In this document: in pieces, positions 6,221 to 7,191 of the stretch
Numbering within the stretch: the stretch's first letter is position 1
How the letters are laid out: each line of letters opens with the position of its first letter
Source: Oscillospiraceae bacterium
GTDB taxonomy: Bacteria > Bacillota > Clostridia > Oscillospirales > Acutalibacteraceae
Length of the DNA stretch: 7,191 bases
Direction: 5' to 3'
Assembly: GCA_021640185.1 (NCBI GenBank)
Contig: JAJXDX010000098.1
Span: 1-7,191, forward strand
The notes under the pieces: generated by a model
Database searches by the model: none
What the model saw: the letters and a program-made list of their open reading frames with translations, nothing else
Told to the model about the DNA's origin: nothing
Program-made: the position numbers and the translations under genes

Positions 6221-6690
6221 CGTTTTTCCCCCGTTTCTTTTTCCCGATCGGCGCAGACCGCGCCGATCTCTTTTTCCAAAAGGTCCGATATTCGCGCCGT
6301 CGCGGCCGCATAGGCGGCAAGCGCGCCGTCGTCGAGCTGCCTGTAGGCGGCAAGCTCCGCCCGCCGCAGGCGCGCGGCCGTGCGTTCGGCCAGCTGCCGC
6401 CCCTCGTCGGTCAGCGCCACCCGCTTGCCGCCGTGCGTACCGGGCAGCGGATGCAGCGCGACCGTGCCTCTGCGGGACAGCGCCGTCACGGCGGAGCCGA
6501 CCGTCTGCTTCGGGAAGCTGCAGCGGCGGCACAGCTGCTGCTGCGTGCAGCCCTCCGGCTCTGCCCACAGCGTGTACAACAGCCACATCGCCGTGTCCGA
6601 CAGGCCGCAGCTTGCGGCGAACCGGTGATACAGCGCATCCTGACGTAATTGCTGACGATAGATCTCGTCGATATGCCGTTCGGTATCCAT
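6217..6690 (-). CDS. MarR family transcriptional regulator
   Basis: This 157-residue winged helix-turn-helix protein is expected to act as a dimer that represses its own operon until a ligand or oxidant releases it. The N-terminal helices (1-45) form the dimer part. The HTH lies at about 48-74 (TQQQLCRRCSFPKQTVGSAV). The wing carries PGTHGGKRVALTDEG (83-97), and C-terminal helices (98-145) close the dimer. Cysteines at 48, 54 and 57 cluster in and beside the HTH. It is transcribed divergently from the ABC exporter gene and lies directly upstream of the MATE gene, overlapping it by four bases, so it most likely controls that pump. AAAGGGGG lies six bases before the ATG. A strong promoter and candidate operators precede it. 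The ligand cannot be inferred. Confidence 0.92.
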   Translation of the reverse strand: MDTERHIDEIYRQQLRQDALYHRFAASCGLSDTAMWLLYTLWAEPEGCTQQQLCRRCSFPKQTVGSAVTALSRRGTVALHPLPGTHGGKRVALTDEGRQLAERTAARLRRAELAAYRQLDDGALAAYAAATARISDLLEKEIGAVCADREKETGEKR

Positions 6691-6703
6691 CCCGCGCCCC
6701 CTT

Positions 6704-6725
6704 TGATTTGATCAGTCCGAAATCA
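6704..6725. promoter_or_regulatory. Inverted repeat, candidate MarR operator
   Basis: TGATTT (6704-6709) and AAATCA (6720-6725) form a perfect 6-bp inverted repeat with a 10-base spacer, a size and AT-rich character common for MarR-dimer sites. It lies between the marR -10 box and the marR start codon, just downstream of the expected transcription start, where bound protein would block elongation or initiation. A small TGATCA palindrome (6709-6714) overlaps it. Binding is inferred, not shown. Confidence 0.45.
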
Positions 6726-6741
6726 GACCGGGCAAGCGCAC

Positions 6742-6770
6742 AGTATAGCACGATCAACCGCGAATGTCAA
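6742..6770 (-). promoter_or_regulatory. Sigma-A-type promoter of marR-MATE
   Basis: On the - strand a perfect -35 box TTGACA (6765-6770) is separated by exactly 17 bases from a -10 box TATACT (6742-6747). Transcription should begin near 6735, giving a leader of about 45 bases before the marR ATG at 6690. The 13-bp direct repeat at 6754-6779 covers the -35 box and part of the spacer. Confidence 0.85.
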
Positions 6771-6779
6771 CCGCGAACG
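6754..6779. repeat. Tandem 13-bp direct repeat over the marR promoter
   Basis: TCAACCGCGAATG (6754-6766) is followed immediately by TCAACCGCGAACG (6767-6779), with 12 of 13 positions identical. The repeat junction forms the marR -35 box, and the right copy ends 11 bases before the -35 of the divergent ABC gene promoter. It could be a regulator binding site spanning more than one helical turn, or a chance local duplication. There is no internal dyad in the unit. Confidence 0.6.
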
Positions 6780-6790
6780 GCGACAAAGAT

Positions 6791-6819
6791 TTGCATTTGC
6801 GTGCAAGACCTGATATAAT
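6791..6819 (+). promoter_or_regulatory. Promoter of the ABC exporter gene, extended -10
   Basis: A perfect -10 box TATAAT (6814-6819) is preceded by TG at 6811-6812, giving an extended -10 (TGATATAAT). A weak -35-like TTGCAT (6791-6796) lies 17 bases upstream. Transcription should begin near 6826, leaving a short leader of about 34 bases before the ATG at 6860. It is back-to-back with the marR promoter, the two -35 boxes being 20 bases apart. Confidence 0.8.
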
Positions 6820-6844
6820 ATATCGGATAGAAAACGACCTTCGG

Positions 6845-6850
6845 AAAGGA
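6845..6850 (+). promoter_or_regulatory. Ribosome binding site of the ABC gene, deciding its start
   Basis: AAAGGA lies nine bases before ATG at 6860 but only three before an in-frame ATG at 6854, so 6860 is preferred. The short dyad CCTT (6838-6841)/AAGG (6846-6849) overlaps it and could form a weak hairpin. Confidence 0.65.
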
Positions 6851-6859
6851 CATATGCTC

Positions 6860-7191
6860 ATGCTTCGCCGTTTCATCAGCTATTACAAGCCCTACCGGGC
6901 GATGTTTTTCTTCGATCTGTTTTGCGCGCTGTGCATCTCGCTGGTCGATCTGGCCTATCCGATGATCTCGCGCCACGTGCTCAACGATCTGCTGCCGCAA
7001 AGCGCGTTTTCGGCGTTTTTCGTCTGGATGGCGGTCTTGGTGGGCGCATATCTGCTCAAGGGCGTGTTCCAGTTCATCGTCACCTATTGGGGGCATATGC
7101 TGGGCGTGAACATGGAGATCGATATGCGGCGCGACCTATTCGCCCATCTGCAGACGCTGCCGTTCTCGTTTTATGCCACGCAGCGCACCGG
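6860..7191 (+). CDS. ABC exporter, membrane domain (5' part, incomplete)
   Basis: This is the first 110 codons of an ABC transporter half-exporter of the MdlB/MsbA type; the gene runs off the right edge. The start reads MLRRFISYYKPYRAMFFFDL, a familiar opening for such exporters. Two membrane segments (about 13-37 and 50-77) are visible, followed by the cytoplasmic stretch GVNMEIDMRRDLFAHLQTL (82-100) and PFSFYATQRTG (101-111), the conserved coupling region that contacts the nucleotide-binding domain. The ATPase domain (Walker A, LSGGQ) would lie beyond the window. It is divergent from the marR-MATE operon across a 169-bp control region, so it may be co-regulated. Clostridial exporters of this kind often come as adjacent pairs forming heterodimers, which cannot be checked here. 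Confidence 0.9.
   Translation, partial: MLRRFISYYKPYRAMFFFDLFCALCISLVDLAYPMISRHVLNDLLPQSAFSAFFVWMAVLVGAYLLKGVFQFIVTYWGHMLGVNMEIDMRRDLFAHLQTLPFSFYATQRT

Noticed and set aside
4526..6313. + strand open frame of 595 codons opposite the MATE gene.
   Set aside because: The opposite strand encodes a textbook MATE transporter with an ATGA-coupled start. The + product is His/Arg/Gln-rich low complexity.
6221..6757. Upstream extension of the MATE frame to 6757.
   Set aside because: The extension overlaps the marR gene in another frame and reads as unrelated low-complexity protein. The ATG at 6220 matches the family N-terminus.
6838..6849. Small hairpin CCTT-CGGA-AAGG overlapping the ABC gene ribosome binding site, as a regulatory switch.
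   Set aside because: Four weak pairs are too unstable alone to support a switch, and no alternative pairing partner was seen.
1..7191. CRISPR array, insertion sequence, tRNA, tmRNA or prophage signs.
   Set aside because: No spaced repeats, transposase-like protein, terminal inverted repeats, tRNA cloverleaf or tmRNA was recognised. Composition is uniform apart from the AT-richer promoter region.

Overview
The window is very GC-rich and almost entirely coding. It carries a conserved bacterial housekeeping cluster on the + strand: SRP RNA, dnaX, ybaB/EbfC family gene, recR and smpB, followed by a polytopic membrane protein. The SRP RNA-dnaX-ybaB-recR order is the one known from Firmicutes (B. 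subtilis scr-dnaX-yaaK-recR). Together with clostridial-looking MATE, MarR and ABC exporter sequences, the high GC suggests a GC-rich member of the Clostridia (Oscillospiraceae-like). That placement is inference, not demonstrated.

Layout. Positions 1-155 hold an SRP RNA whose long helix runs straight into a T-tract. dnaX starts with GTG at 171, only 15 bases past the T-tract, and is followed by ybaB (1898-2248), recR (2252-2851), smpB (2877-3353) and a GT-C-like membrane protein gene (3369-4892). The gaps are 41, 3, 25 and 15 bases, so these five genes look like one transcription unit covering replication (DnaX), recombinational repair (RecR with the nucleoid-associated YbaB), ribosome rescue (SmpB) and an envelope function. 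No promoter for the unit is visible, so it probably lies upstream of the window or in the SRP RNA region.

A second unit runs convergently on the - strand: a marR-type regulator (6217-6690) overlapping by four bases (ATGA) with a MATE efflux gene (4883-6220). The MATE gene ends inside the last codons of the GT-C-like gene (10-bp tail-to-tail overlap), and no clear terminator lies between the two units. The marR-MATE pair resembles mepR-mepA of Staphylococcus: a local repressor controlling its own multidrug pump.

At the right, a 169-bp divergent control region (6691-6859) carries two good back-to-back sigma-A-type promoters, an inverted repeat and a 13-bp tandem direct repeat. To its right begins an ABC exporter gene (6860 to the window end, incomplete). 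The two transporter units may therefore share regulation.

Most genes here are ordinary and confidently named. No clearly new system is visible. The points most worth checking are the architecture of the divergent control region, the uncharacterised membrane protein attached to the housekeeping operon, the SRP RNA/dnaX junction, and a correctly phased A AAA AAC heptamer at the end of dnaX. There is no gene-free stretch longer than 300 bases.
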